A DNA stretch of 64,000 nt, taken from Lactobacillus sp. ESL0677 (lineage in GTDB: Bacteria > Bacillota > Bacilli > Lactobacillales > Lactobacillaceae). Under the pieces are notes generated by a model, which made no database searches, was not told where the DNA came from, and worked only from the letters and a program-made list of their open reading frames with translations. Where the stretch lies: the NCBI RefSeq assembly GCF_029392875.1, contig NZ_CP113946.1, positions 62,001 through 126,000 on the forward strand, given 5' to 3'. Each line of letters starts with the position of its first letter. Within the stretch, counting starts at the first letter, position 1. Position numbers and translations under genes: made by a program. This document shows positions 45,297 through 53,235 of this stretch, piece by piece.

Positions 45297-46277
45297 ATGA
45301 ACAAGGAAGAAATCTTGGAATTAATGCATCCAATGAAGCTGATTGGATTAGGCGGAAATCCAGCTTTAAACGAAAAAATCGCGGCAATTTTGAAAAAACC
45401 GTTGATTGAAACAGCAGTCCAACACTTTAGTGATGGCGAAATTCAAGTAAATATTGGCGAAAGTGTCAGGGGCTGTGATGTCTTTGTTATCCAGTCAATT
45501 CAAGACCCAGTTAACGAAAACTTTATGGAGCTGGAAATTACGCTAGACGCTTTGCACCGGGCTTCAGCTCACCGGGTTAACGTTGTGGTGCCATACTTAG
45601 CATACTCACGTTCAGACACTAAAACGCGGTCACGGGAACCAATTACTGCTAAATTAGTTGCTAACTTGTTGCAATTAACAGGGATGGATCACTTAATCGC
45701 ACTTGACCTTCATGCTTCACAAATTCAGGGCTTTTATAATGTGCCAGTTGACCATTTACACGCACTGCCGCTGTTAGGCCAATACTTCTTGGACAATGGG
45801 ATTGCAACTAAGGATGATGACGACTTGGTAATCGTATCGCCTGATCATTCTGGTGCTAAGCTGGCTCGGAACTTTGGCCAAATCTTTAATGCACCAATTG
45901 CAATCGTTGACCAGCGCCGTGCTCGTTATGATGCAGATGTTCATGACATGATTGGCGATGTTAAAGACAAAAAGTGTATTGTCGTTGATGACTTGATTGA
46001 TACCGGTTCACGGATTTCTTCTTCAACTAAATCAGTAATGGCTGCAGGTGCTAAAAAGGTTTATGTTGCGGCTACTCATGCGTTATTATCTCAAGATGCA
46101 ACAGAAGTGTTGAATGAGTTACCTATTGAGCAAATTGTTGTTACTGATACGATTAGACACAAGCATTATCCAGACAGAATGGTGCGAATTTCGGTTGATT
46201 TGCTTTTAGCGCGAGGAATAAATTGTGTTTATAATGACCGTTCAATGCACCTAATTAGTGAAAGTGATTTGAAGTAA
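45297..46277 (+). CDS. prs: Ribose-phosphate pyrophosphokinase
   Basis: Makes PRPP from ribose 5-phosphate and ATP. Motifs: HFSDGEIQVNIGESVRG, VVPYLAYSRSDTKTRSREP (ATP flexible loop), ALDLHASQIQGFYNVPVDHL and the PRPP loop VVDDLIDTGSR. Length 326 from the ATG at 45297, which has GAAGAGGTAG before it; an upstream in-frame start at 45249 lacks a ribosome site. Lactobacilli often have two prs genes; this one is unlinked to glmU. Confidence 0.95.
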   Translation: MNKEEILELMHPMKLIGLGGNPALNEKIAAILKKPLIETAVQHFSDGEIQVNIGESVRGCDVFVIQSIQDPVNENFMELEITLDALHRASAHRVNVVVPYLAYSRSDTKTRSREPITAKLVANLLQLTGMDHLIALDLHASQIQGFYNVPVDHLHALPLLGQYFLDNGIATKDDDDLVIVSPDHSGAKLARNFGQIFNAPIAIVDQRRARYDADVHDMIGDVKDKKCIVVDDLIDTGSRISSSTKSVMAAGAKKVYVAATHALLSQDATEVLNELPIEQIVVTDTIRHKHYPDRMVRISVDLLLARGINCVYNDRSMHLISESDLK

Positions 46278-46445
46278 TTAGTAAATAACAGTCCTGTGTT
46301 TTGATATGCTAAAATTCTACTCTGGCAAAGGATGAGTATAGCTTTAATATGTGACTTTTAGTTAAGTTCAATACCTTTTTGTTTATTTATTCCACATCAT
46401 TGTTATAATAAAACAAGATGTATAGGAAAACGGAGAGAGAAAATT

Positions 46446-47129
46446 ATGGCAAGACGAAAGAATTATAAAAGAAGAAGAATCATTTTAAGTAACACATTTC
46501 ACTTAATCAGAGAAAATGGAATGGACAATGTTTCTTTTCAAATGATTGCGGAGAGATCTGGAATTTCTAAATCACTGCTGCAATCGTATTATTCACATAA
46601 GGCTAAACTGACCGATGATGTCGTTCGCAATTTGCTCAACACCTTGGACAGACAAGTTGAAAAGTTTAATGAAACTAAAGACAGTGACATTTGTGCTCGG
46701 ACTGATGCTTTCATTTATACAATTGCAAAATTGGGAATTTCTGATCGCGGCCTTGACCGGATCATTTCCGAAGCTTTTGCCAGTAATGAAACGCTGGACA
46801 ATTGGAGCAGAATGTTGACAGGCTGGATTACACAGAACCGACTGTTTGCTGAAGACAAATACAATTTTGATGATGTCCAAACAGGTATTGCCTTTGTTGT
46901 TACCGGTGTTGGCCGACTATATCGCGACCGTGATTTACATGGTCTGTCGGCTGAGCAGATGGCGGATTATGCAACTAGTGCATTGATGTACACTTTCTTA
47001 CATTGCTCGACTAAGCAAATCAAAAAGGCACTTAGTGATGGTCATAAGATTATTGCGTCAATTGATATTAAAAAGGTTCATCATGCAATTGATACCATGT
47101 TTGCTGAAGGCAAAGAAATTGTGTGTTAG
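46446..47129 (+). CDS. TetR-family regulator
   Basis: 227 residues. The N-terminal HTH is NTFHLIRENGMDNVSFQMIAERSGISKSLLQSYYSHK, and the C-terminal part is a helical ligand domain. A good GGAGAGA precedes the start. A membrane protein gene follows 11 bases later on the same strand, so the regulator probably controls its own operon. Confidence 0.9.
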   Translation: MARRKNYKRRRIILSNTFHLIRENGMDNVSFQMIAERSGISKSLLQSYYSHKAKLTDDVVRNLLNTLDRQVEKFNETKDSDICARTDAFIYTIAKLGISDRGLDRIISEAFASNETLDNWSRMLTGWITQNRLFAEDKYNFDDVQTGIAFVVTGVGRLYRDRDLHGLSAEQMADYATSALMYTFLHCSTKQIKKALSDGHKIIASIDIKKVHHAIDTMFAEGKEIVC

Positions 47130-47140
47130 AAGGGAATAAT

Positions 47141-47971
47141 ATGACAAATGGCGCGCGAACTGGTTTGCGCAGAGTAAATCAAGAGCAGAACACCCAGTAT
47201 AAGAAGGTGCTGTCCTTTATTATCTTTCTAACTGTGACGCTGATAATGGTTACTGGGACTTTTTTAAATCCTTTGTTTATGAAGGGGCAAATTAGAACTA
47301 GCAATAATGATGCCGTTGTGGTTAGGCAAGTTAATCGTCATTTTGATACGCTGGCAGAAATAATTGGCGCTAATCAAGATGGCAGCTCGAATTTGTTAAC
47401 CAGCAAGCAAACCCAACCGATTGCTGATCACATTATTGATTACACACTTGGCATTCACTTGTTTAAGTTTGATAATCTCAAGTTAGCCGAGCAAATTCTG
47501 CATGATATTAATTTAAATATCGATCAGGGCTCATCTAGTGATGCGCAATTGGTACAGGAAAAATTAAAGAAGCAAGGAGATAATGCACCATACGAGGTTG
47601 TCGATGCTTTTAGCTTAAATACGATTAAAGTTGGTGCTAATATTACACTGCTGCTACTCATTGTAAATATTATTATCATTGTGGTAACTCTTATTAGTCT
47701 GAAGTCGTTAATTGGAGAAATGATGACGATGATGCCTACTAAGATGCTCATTCATGATGTTACTGCTGCGGGGATGTGGGCTGGCTTTTGGCTGATTTTG
47801 CTTGCTGGATTGCTTGCTCTAGTTCCAGTAGTATTCAATGTGGCAAACTTTGCGGTTTTAGGTTATTTGTTTGAGATAAGTAGTAGTATCTTTTTAGACT
47901 TTGTAATTGCTGGCGTCATTGTTTATATTTTAAGTACTATCCCTTGGGAGATTACTTCACCGAATAATTAA
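47141..47971 (+). CDS. Membrane protein co-transcribed with TetR regulator
   Basis: 276 residues. One N-terminal helix (about residues 25-45), an extracellular region of about 120 residues, and three or four C-terminal helices (from about 165). The in-frame start at 47123 would overlap the tetR gene; the ATG at 47141 has AGAAGGG upstream. I do not recognise a family. The partner regulator suggests an induced transport or envelope function. Confidence 0.75.
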   Translation: MTNGARTGLRRVNQEQNTQYKKVLSFIIFLTVTLIMVTGTFLNPLFMKGQIRTSNNDAVVVRQVNRHFDTLAEIIGANQDGSSNLLTSKQTQPIADHIIDYTLGIHLFKFDNLKLAEQILHDINLNIDQGSSSDAQLVQEKLKKQGDNAPYEVVDAFSLNTIKVGANITLLLLIVNIIIIVVTLISLKSLIGEMMTMMPTKMLIHDVTAAGMWAGFWLILLAGLLALVPVVFNVANFAVLGYLFEISSSIFLDFVIAGVIVYILSTIPWEITSPNN

Positions 47972-48035
47972 TAATTATTTTAACAAAAAGTTAGTATTGT
48001 TATTTGGAGATTTAAATATTTTGTGTTAACATGAT

Positions 48036-48222
48036 GGTGAAGAGGAAAACTCTTTTAGTTGATCAAGCAACAGAAAACCAGATATATAAAGCTGGGCATA
48101 TCCCAGATAGTTGGCTGGCAACAGAAAAACCAGATATATAAAGCTGGGCATGTCCCAGATAGTTGGCTGGCAACAGAAAAACTTGTTTAAAGTCGGTAGC
48201 GTAAAAGTTACCGACTTTTTTT
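48036..48222 (+). ncRNA. Candidate small RNA with tandem-repeated hairpin module
   Basis: The 270-base spacer between the membrane-protein gene and the PBECR4-like gene has no ORF with a start site. It holds an AAGAG/CTCTT hairpin, two tandem 51-52-base modules (48067-48117 and 48118-48169), a partial third, and a strong terminator with arms AAGTCGGTA and TACCGACTT plus a T-run (48189-48222). Each module contains a CTGGGCAT(A/G)TCCCAG hairpin. It could be a short RNA or the leader of the next gene. Confidence 0.5.
48067..48182. repeat. Tandem duplication of a 51-52-base module
   Basis: Unit 1 begins GCAACAGAAAACCAGATAT. Unit 2 repeats it with one inserted A and one A-to-G change in the hairpin loop. 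A third partial copy (GCAACAGAAAAAC) follows. The near identity points to a recent duplication. Confidence 0.9.
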
Positions 48223-48244
48223 GAGGAGAAATTTTGGAGAAATA

Positions 48245-48901
48245 ATGAACCAAAAACGACTTGATGATGATTATAAATATCATAGAATAACGCCTTCGGA
48301 ATTAAAATCCTTTAAGAAATATCTGCCTAAAATTCGACAAGCGTATCTACAAATAAAAAGCCAGTTTATTGGTAAAACAAAAGAATATATTTATGTAGTA
48401 AATAATAGGGAAATACGTTCTTTAGTGGTCACTTTTAAGAATAGTCACTTTATGCATCTGTGTGGAGTAAAATATTATCATGGAGCTAAAGGTTTTATTA
48501 AGGATTTGAGATCGAACCATCTCAAACTAGAGAATTTGTATGTTAAAGAAGATGGAACAACTTTTCAAAAGCTACAAGTTATTGATAAAGTTGGGCTATT
48601 GGATAGTTTAGAAACCAAAATATCTATTGGTAATAAGCTGGTAAAAATTCATTATGATAATTTGGTAAGAACTAAGGCTGATATTGTAGGAATAGCTATT
48701 GATACTGATGCTAATGGTGATCATTTTCCGCTTTCTTTATTGAATTTATCAGTAAGTGATACTCATACTCTGACCACTTTTGATGTAGTTGCAATAATAG
48801 AAGAGAACAAGATTACGCATCTAAAGAGCTGCCTATGTAAACAAAAGAATTGTTCTCAAAAAATAAATGATTATATTGATAAGCGGTTGCATACTAATTA
48901 A
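48245..48901 (+). CDS. PBECR4-like protein (tentative)
   Basis: 218 residues from the ATG at 48245, behind TTTTGGAGAAA. The central FKNSHFMHLCGVKYYHGAKGFIKDL resembles the core of PBECR4 domains, which belong to a group of barnase/EndoU/colicin-E5-like nucleases seen in phage and mobile-element proteins. The rest is alpha/beta with a Cys-rich tail (SCLCKQKNC). The assignment rests on one motif and could be wrong. Context beside toxin-antitoxin loci suggests an accessory gene. Confidence 0.5.
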   Translation: MNQKRLDDDYKYHRITPSELKSFKKYLPKIRQAYLQIKSQFIGKTKEYIYVVNNREIRSLVVTFKNSHFMHLCGVKYYHGAKGFIKDLRSNHLKLENLYVKEDGTTFQKLQVIDKVGLLDSLETKISIGNKLVKIHYDNLVRTKADIVGIAIDTDANGDHFPLSLLNLSVSDTHTLTTFDVVAIIEENKITHLKSCLCKQKNCSQKINDYIDKRLHTN

Positions 48902-48923
48902 GAAGTATAGATTAGGAGGAATA

Positions 48924-49418
48924 ATGGCAGTTGAGTTTACGTTAGCGAGGCAAACAGATTTATTCGCAATAGTTGCAATTTATAATCAAAATATAGCTAG
49001 TAAAAGTGTAACGGCGGATTTAGAACCTGTTGATGTCAGTCAGCGGCAAGAATGGTTTAATGAGCATAATGAATATCGGCCCTTGTGGATGATTAAGGTC
49101 GATGGCCAGCTTGCAGGGTGGCTGAGTTTAGAGTCCTTTTATGGTCGAGCAGCTTATCATGCAACAGTTGAAATTAGTATATACCTTGATGCTAAGTTTC
49201 AACATCAAGGCTTAGGTACCAAGGCACTTGCATATGCAGCTAAGCAAACTAAGCTCTTGGGTATTAATACTATCTTGGCTTATGTGTTTGGTGCTAATAA
49301 GGCAAGTCAAGCATTATTTAAGGCTGCTGGTTATCAAGTTTATGGTCACTTGCCTAAGGTTGCAGATATGGCTGGTCGACTAATTGATTTAGATATTTTG
49401 GGCAAAAAATTCAATTAA
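48924..49418 (+). CDS. GNAT acetyltransferase (phosphinothricin acetyltransferase-like)
   Basis: 164 residues from the ATG at 48924 (MAVEFTLARQTD), behind TTAGGAGGAA; the earlier in-frame start at 48867 overlaps the previous gene. GNAT features: the ATVEISIYLDAKFQHQGLGTKAL acetyl-CoA site and the C-terminal AYVFGANKASQALFKAAGY. Members of this branch N-acetylate amino acids or related small molecules; the substrate is unknown. Confidence 0.88.
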   Translation: MAVEFTLARQTDLFAIVAIYNQNIASKSVTADLEPVDVSQRQEWFNEHNEYRPLWMIKVDGQLAGWLSLESFYGRAAYHATVEISIYLDAKFQHQGLGTKALAYAAKQTKLLGINTILAYVFGANKASQALFKAAGYQVYGHLPKVADMAGRLIDLDILGKKFN

Positions 49419-49589
49419 TATTAAATTATTACTGTTAAAATTAATTTAACGATAACAAGTAGCTATTATTTTTGCTATAATCATTGTTGAACAATGTAAT
49501 AAAAGTTTTAAAGGGCGGTGGCTGTTTAATTCCGAGGAGATGATTGTCTATGGAAACATGGAACAAATTATTGAAAGGGTTAGCAGTTA

Positions 49590-49685
49590 ATGAGCACGTT
49601 CGATGTGATTTCTTTGATTTTGCAGTCAAATTTAGTGTTGTTGGCACTGTTGTCTTATATCAGCAGTAACCATCATGATAAATGA
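49590..49685 (+). CDS. Holin-like type I toxin peptide, locus A
   Basis: A 31-residue hydrophobic peptide (MSTFDVISLIL to YISSNHHDK): one transmembrane helix with a polar His/Lys tail, as in Hol-Tox/Fst-type toxins. Its leader contains GGGCGGTGGCTGTTTAATTCC, an upstream METWNKLLKGL frame and the ribosome site GAAAGGG. The METW frame is shifted by one relative to the toxin frame, so translation starts at 49590 or a frameshift has occurred. A long terminator follows at 49709-49758. Confidence 0.75.
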   Translation: MSTFDVISLILQSNLVLLALLSYISSNHHDK

Positions 49686-49708
49686 TTGCAATAAAACATT
49701 CTAAGCTT

Positions 49709-49758
49709 AGTGGTGGAGATAAGATCTGATCAATCTTGTCTTCACCACTTTTTATTTA
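49709..49758 (+). terminator. Terminator of toxin A mRNA
   Basis: AGTGGTGGAGATAAGAT and ATCTTGTCTTCACCACT form a long hairpin followed by a T-run. Confidence 0.85.
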
Positions 49759-49771
49759 TAATAAAAGTGGG

Positions 49772-49945
49772 CATGAAGCTGATAAGTCGGAGGTTTTTTT
49801 GGCGCTTAGTCGTCGTACAAAAACTGGCAGCTTCATGATACTTTATTAGATCTGTTCAAAGAATGTTAAGGACATTAATTGTCGTGTACTAGGAAAGTAG
49901 ATTAATAAAGCACTTAACACAATTTTATGTAAAGGATGGTATCAA
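49772..49945 (+). ncRNA. Candidate IS110 bridge RNA / structured 5' leader
   Basis: Upstream of the transposase, CATGAAGCTG (49772-49781) and CAGCTTCATG (49828-49837) form a perfect 10-bp helix around a 46-base loop, followed by about 100 structured bases before the start. IS110 elements encode a bridge RNA in this left non-coding end that pairs with donor and target DNA. The position and structure fit, but loops were not matched to flanks. Confidence 0.55.
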
Positions 49946-51154
49946 ATGGAAATTGTTTTTGGAATTGATATTAGCAGTAAAACCTTTAACGTCGCTATTG
50001 GCATTGATAATTCTATCGTTAAGGAATATAAGACGACTAACAATCGTTTGGGATTTAAAGAGCTATTAGTTGATCTTAAACAGTTTGAGCAACCAGAAGT
50101 TGTCTTTGAGGCGACTGGAACTTATTCTCGGCGTTTAGAAATGTTTCTTCAAGACTATGATTATGGCTATATTCGTCTTAATCCGTTAGATGCTAAGAAA
50201 CAAATGGATAATTTTAGACACCGTAAGACCGACATTATTGATGCTAGAAATCTAGCTTTATCACAGTTTCAGTTTAAAAGGAAAAACACCTATCAAGCAA
50301 AGCCTGTTTACCAAGATTTAAAGGATTACAATCATTTTTATCAAGAACTCAATAATGATGTTGTTCGTACTAAAGATCGGCTTCATAGTGCTTTACAGCT
50401 AACATTTCCTGAAATTGAAACTCTGCTTAGTAAAACCGATAGTAAACTTTATTGGAATCTGGTTAAGAAATTTCCAATAAGCACCATAGTATTTGAGTAT
50501 TCAATTGCGGAGTTAAAAGAAATAGTGATGCATGCCACTGACAAATGTATTTCTGATAAGCGGGCACTTAAAATCGCTGAAAAGCTATCTAAGTTAGCCA
50601 ATGAAAGTTATCCTAGTGTAGATGAACAATCCGGTGTTGTAATGCAAGTAACTTATTTTGTAAATCAATTAATGCAGCTTGAGCAAGAAAAAGCTGTAGT
50701 CATCAAAGAAATGAGCGCCTTGTCTAAAGAATTGCCAGAATATGAAGAACTACTTAGTTTACCAGGAGTAGCGGCTACTACAGCCAATGAAATTATTGCC
50801 GAATTAGGTGATATCAAACGATTTAAGCGCCCTAATCAGATCAATGCTTATATTGGCATTGATCTAAAGCAGTATGAATCAGGAGAATATAAAGCAGCAC
50901 GTCACATTAGTAAGCGTGGAAACGCTGTGGCCAGAAAGATACTCTATCAGGCAGTGATTAATATGGTATCTGCAGCGACACATGATTCTGGTAAAAATCA
51001 TATAGCAGACTATTACCAACGAAAAAAGCAATCTTACCCAGTCAAAATGACCAAGAAGATTGCCATTGCTTCAATAGCTCGTCTAATTCGAACTATCTTT
51101 AGTTTAGTAAAGAATAGACAGCAGTATACATATTATCCAACTTTATCAAAGTAA
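49946..51154 (+). CDS. IS110-family DEDD transposase
   Basis: 402 residues. The N-terminal RuvC-like domain has GIDISSKTF, FEATGTYSRRL and HRKTDIIDARNLAL, giving the D-E-D-D residues. The C-terminal Tnp_20 domain has LLSLPGVAATTANEIIAELG, FKRPNQINAYIGID and ISKRGNAVARKIL with the conserved serine. Nothing is interrupted, so it may be active. Start behind GTAAAGGAT. Confidence 0.95.
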   Translation: MEIVFGIDISSKTFNVAIGIDNSIVKEYKTTNNRLGFKELLVDLKQFEQPEVVFEATGTYSRRLEMFLQDYDYGYIRLNPLDAKKQMDNFRHRKTDIIDARNLALSQFQFKRKNTYQAKPVYQDLKDYNHFYQELNNDVVRTKDRLHSALQLTFPEIETLLSKTDSKLYWNLVKKFPISTIVFEYSIAELKEIVMHATDKCISDKRALKIAEKLSKLANESYPSVDEQSGVVMQVTYFVNQLMQLEQEKAVVIKEMSALSKELPEYEELLSLPGVAATTANEIIAELGDIKRFKRPNQINAYIGIDLKQYESGEYKAARHISKRGNAVARKILYQAVINMVSAATHDSGKNHIADYYQRKKQSYPVKMTKKIAIASIARLIRTIFSLVKNRQQYTYYPTLSK

Positions 51155-51191
51155 CACTACAAGACTATTTAAACTAACTATAATTACCATA

Positions 51192-51228
51192 CCACCTTAA
51201 TCAAAAAAATGTTAAGTTAAGGTGGTTT
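51192..51228 (+). terminator. Terminator after IS110 transposase
   Basis: CCACCTTAA pairs with TTAAGGTGG, then a T-run. Confidence 0.8.
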
Positions 51229-51252
51229 TTGGCATACAGAAGTGAGAATTAA

Positions 51253-51292
51253 AAATATGATAGTTGCGAGCAACTATCATATTTTTTTATTT
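51253..51292 (+). terminator. Second hairpin downstream of IS110
   Basis: AAATATGATAGTTGC pairs with CAACTATCATATTT around GAG, followed by a T-run. It is probably the relic end of the toxin region. Confidence 0.75.
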
Positions 51293-51310
51293 ATTACTTG
51301 ACTAATCGTA

Positions 51311-51438
51311 GGAAAAAGACCGTCCCACTTATAACTTCAAGGGTTATGGGATAGTCTAAAAAACTATAACTAGCCACCGCTCTTAAAAGCGGAGTTGCTT
51401 GTTCAAAGAAGTCCTATTAGAGTAGGGCTTCTTTTTTA
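51311..51438 (-). ncRNA. Antisense antitoxin-like RNA, copy B
   Basis: On the minus strand a 5' hairpin CCGCTTTTAAGAGCGG is followed by GTGGCTAGTTATAG and a strong terminator (GACTATCCCATAAC with GTTATAAGTGGGACGGTC plus a T-run, 51311-51357). On the plus strand an AAGAAGTCCTA/TAGGGCTTCTT terminator closes the region. Copy C has the same plan. No toxin ORF adjoins copy B; its left flank is the IS110 end. Confidence 0.6.
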
Positions 51439-51500
51439 ATTACACTTGTATTGTAACAGGTAGCATAATAATATGCAATTATTACAAAAGTGTTTTGGTA

Positions 51501-51543
51501 GGATACTGCTATCTTACATCAACAGCAACCATCATGATAAATG
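51501..51543 (+). pseudogene. Truncated toxin fragment beside copy C
   Basis: The sequence encodes LLSYINSNHHDK and a stop, the C-terminal end of the toxin family seen at 49590-49685. Its upstream part and start are missing. It leads directly into the antitoxin C terminator. Confidence 0.75.
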
Positions 51544-51552
51544 ATTGTAATA

Positions 51553-51670
51553 AAAAGATCGTCCCAACTATAACTTAACCGGTTATGGGATAGTCTAAAA
51601 AACTACACTTAGCCACCGCTTTTAAAAGCGGTGCTGTTTAAAGAAGTTCTATGCTAATAGAACTTCTTTT
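51553..51670 (-). ncRNA. Antisense antitoxin-like RNA, copy C
   Basis: Same organisation as copy B on the minus strand: 5' hairpin ACCGCTTTTAAAAGCGGT, GTGGCTAAGTG, then the terminator GACTATCCCATAAC with GTTATAGTTGGGACGATC and a T-run. The terminator abuts the toxin fragment, so the two would overlap convergently, as in Fst-type pairs. Confidence 0.6.
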
Positions 51671-51710
51671 TAATTATACCAATATTTTAACAGGCTGGCG
51701 AGGTAAGATA

Positions 51711-52718
51711 TTATTCTTGTTTAAACAATTTGAACTTATACTGGCAAATGCCCTGAACTTTAACCTCATATTCATGTCCTGCAATTAATGGCGTTGCCCC
51801 TGGCAAATAGCTGATAATTGTTTGAAAATTGCCGTAACCAGCATCTTGATAATTGGTTACGTTAGTTGCCTGATAAGTTTGGGTAGTAGTGTTGTCGGTA
51901 ATCGTAATGTCTGGTGTGGTTGTAATTGTTTGATCAGAAAAATAGAGTGACCACGCAATTTGTGGCTCGTTGACTAGTTCTAAGGGAAAAAGTCCCTTGC
52001 TAGGATAAGTTACTAGCTCTTGACTGGCTGAACGAAATATATCACTAGCATTGAGAATCTTTTGAACAGAATAACGATAACCATTGGTGCCATAGGCTGC
52101 ACCAGTACCCACAGAAGACAGGCGCGTTGATAGCAGCCATGCTCGGTGCCCAGTATCTAAGCCGGATAGATTGTAGCGGTCGGTTAATAGGTCAGTGATG
52201 ACGTCACCAGCCGATTGGTTAGTCGCATTAAAGTTAAGGTTGGCAGTTCTTGAAGTGGACTTAGCAATTTTCCAAGTAGCTCGCGTAATATCCTTTGGGC
52301 GTTTTTCGTAAAGCAAGCCATGTTGGTTAACCAGCGGATTAGCATTTAATGTGGCTAAGACAGCGGCTGTCTTTTGCGATTTAAGATTATCAGTAGGATT
52401 TTCAATGACAGGTTGTAAGTTAAAAAGACTGCGATAATAATTAATATAATTAAGCTGAGTGCTCAAGTAGTTAGGCACCAGCACGCCTTCTTTAAATTGG
52501 CGAGTAAAAGAGGGCTTAGTTGCATACAGATTATTTAGACTAAACGGCATCTTATCTAGCGCGGCATACTGCTTTTGAAATTGCGCAACTTTGGCAGTTT
52601 CGCTGGGAGTAAAAGCGGCTGCTGCAATTGTCATGCTGCTAGTAGAAAGGATTAGTAGCACAGTAGCAAATATAATTAATGATTTGTGGAATGTTTTTAA
52701 ATTTATTTTTTTAATCAT
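51711..52718 (-). CDS. Secreted CAP/SCP-domain protein
   Basis: 335 residues. A signal peptide (about 1-35, ending SMTIAAAAF) precedes a helical region and a CAP domain with YINYYRSLFNLQPV and the later LDTGHRAWLLSTRLSSVGTGAAYGTNGY. Bacterial CAP proteins are extracellular and of unclear role. I use the ATG at 52718; the ATG at 52736 would give a longer leader and neither has a good ribosome site. It follows the bacteriocin-like gene cluster but is separated by a terminator. Confidence 0.82.
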   Translation of the reverse strand: MIKKINLKTFHKSLIIFATVLLILSTSSMTIAAAAFTPSETAKVAQFQKQYAALDKMPFSLNNLYATKPSFTRQFKEGVLVPNYLSTQLNYINYYRSLFNLQPVIENPTDNLKSQKTAAVLATLNANPLVNQHGLLYEKRPKDITRATWKIAKSTSRTANLNFNATNQSAGDVITDLLTDRYNLSGLDTGHRAWLLSTRLSSVGTGAAYGTNGYRYSVQKILNASDIFRSASQELVTYPSKGLFPLELVNEPQIAWSLYFSDQTITTTPDITITDNTTTQTYQATNVTNYQDAGYGNFQTIISYLPGATPLIAGHEYEVKVQGICQYKFKLFKQE

Positions 52719-52770
52719 GCAATTATTATAGCCCATATTTTATAATTTTTAATTAATTAAAAGTAAAATA

Positions 52771-52801
52771 ATAAAAAAACGATCCTTTCAGGATCGTCTT
52801 C
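52771..52801 (-). terminator. Terminator of the 91-residue membrane protein gene
   Basis: ACGATCCT pairs with AGGATCGT around GAA on the minus strand, with a seven-T run. Confidence 0.88.
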
Positions 52802-52879
52802 AAATATTGTGAACAATTAAATATGTTTGATATTGTACTGTATCTTAAATTTTATTTGGATAACTGTTTAAAAAGTCAT

Positions 52880-53155
52880 CTAGATAATGTAGAAACAAAT
52901 CAACAAATACATTGCAGCTCCGATTATAGTGTTTGCTAAAGCTACAATTGCTTTTAATTTGTTTTGAGAGAATTTTACCGTTGTATGATTAGCCAAATAT
53001 TCATGTAAAAATGAAATCAGCATTACAAAGATAAAGAAGAAACTTCCTACTAGCTTAGTTTTATTAGAGGTCAAAAAAATTGGGTTTAGGCTTGTAACTA
53101 ATGCAATTAAAGCAAAGGTCATGGTTATTTGATAATTTGAAATTATTTTTTTCAT
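52880..53155 (-). CDS. Small membrane protein, candidate immunity protein
   Basis: 91 residues with three predicted helices (about 8-28, 33-53, 68-90) and a positively charged loop. The size and topology resemble bacteriocin immunity proteins, and it is encoded just downstream of a bacteriocin-like precursor on the same strand. A terminator (53186-53220) separates them, so expression would depend on read-through or an own promoter. Ribosome site AAGAGGTG. Function is inference. Confidence 0.55.
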   Translation of the reverse strand: MKKIISNYQITMTFALIALVTSLNPIFLTSNKTKLVGSFFFIFVMLISFLHEYLANHTTVKFSQNKLKAIVALANTIIGAAMYLLICFYII

Positions 53156-53185
53156 AATGCACCTCTTGTTTATTAAGATTGCAAA

Positions 53186-53220
53186 AAGCTGCGATTGTTG
53201 AAAATCTCAGCTTTTTGTCT
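53186..53220 (-). terminator. Terminator after bacteriocin-like gene
   Basis: On the minus strand AAAAAGCTGAGATT pairs with AATCGCAGCTTTTT (one mismatch). Confidence 0.8.
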
Positions 53221-53235
53221 AAGAGTAAGTTCTTA

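Larger units (their letters stand above)
49760..51230 (+). mobile_element. IS110-family insertion sequence (ends not defined)
   Basis: Contains an intact DEDD transposase gene with a roughly 186-base non-coding 5' end and a short 3' end. IS110 elements lack inverted repeats, so the borders cannot be read directly. It lies between toxin locus A and two antitoxin-like RNAs related to the same toxin family. Confidence 0.75.

Noticed and set aside
48067..48182. Possible CRISPR array in the tandem repeat
   Set aside because: The units are contiguous with no spacers, only two and a quarter copies, and no cas genes are near.
49441..49647. 68-codon minus-strand frame over toxin locus A
   Set aside because: It is antisense to the toxin leader and lacks a ribosome site; the plus-strand toxin explains the region better.
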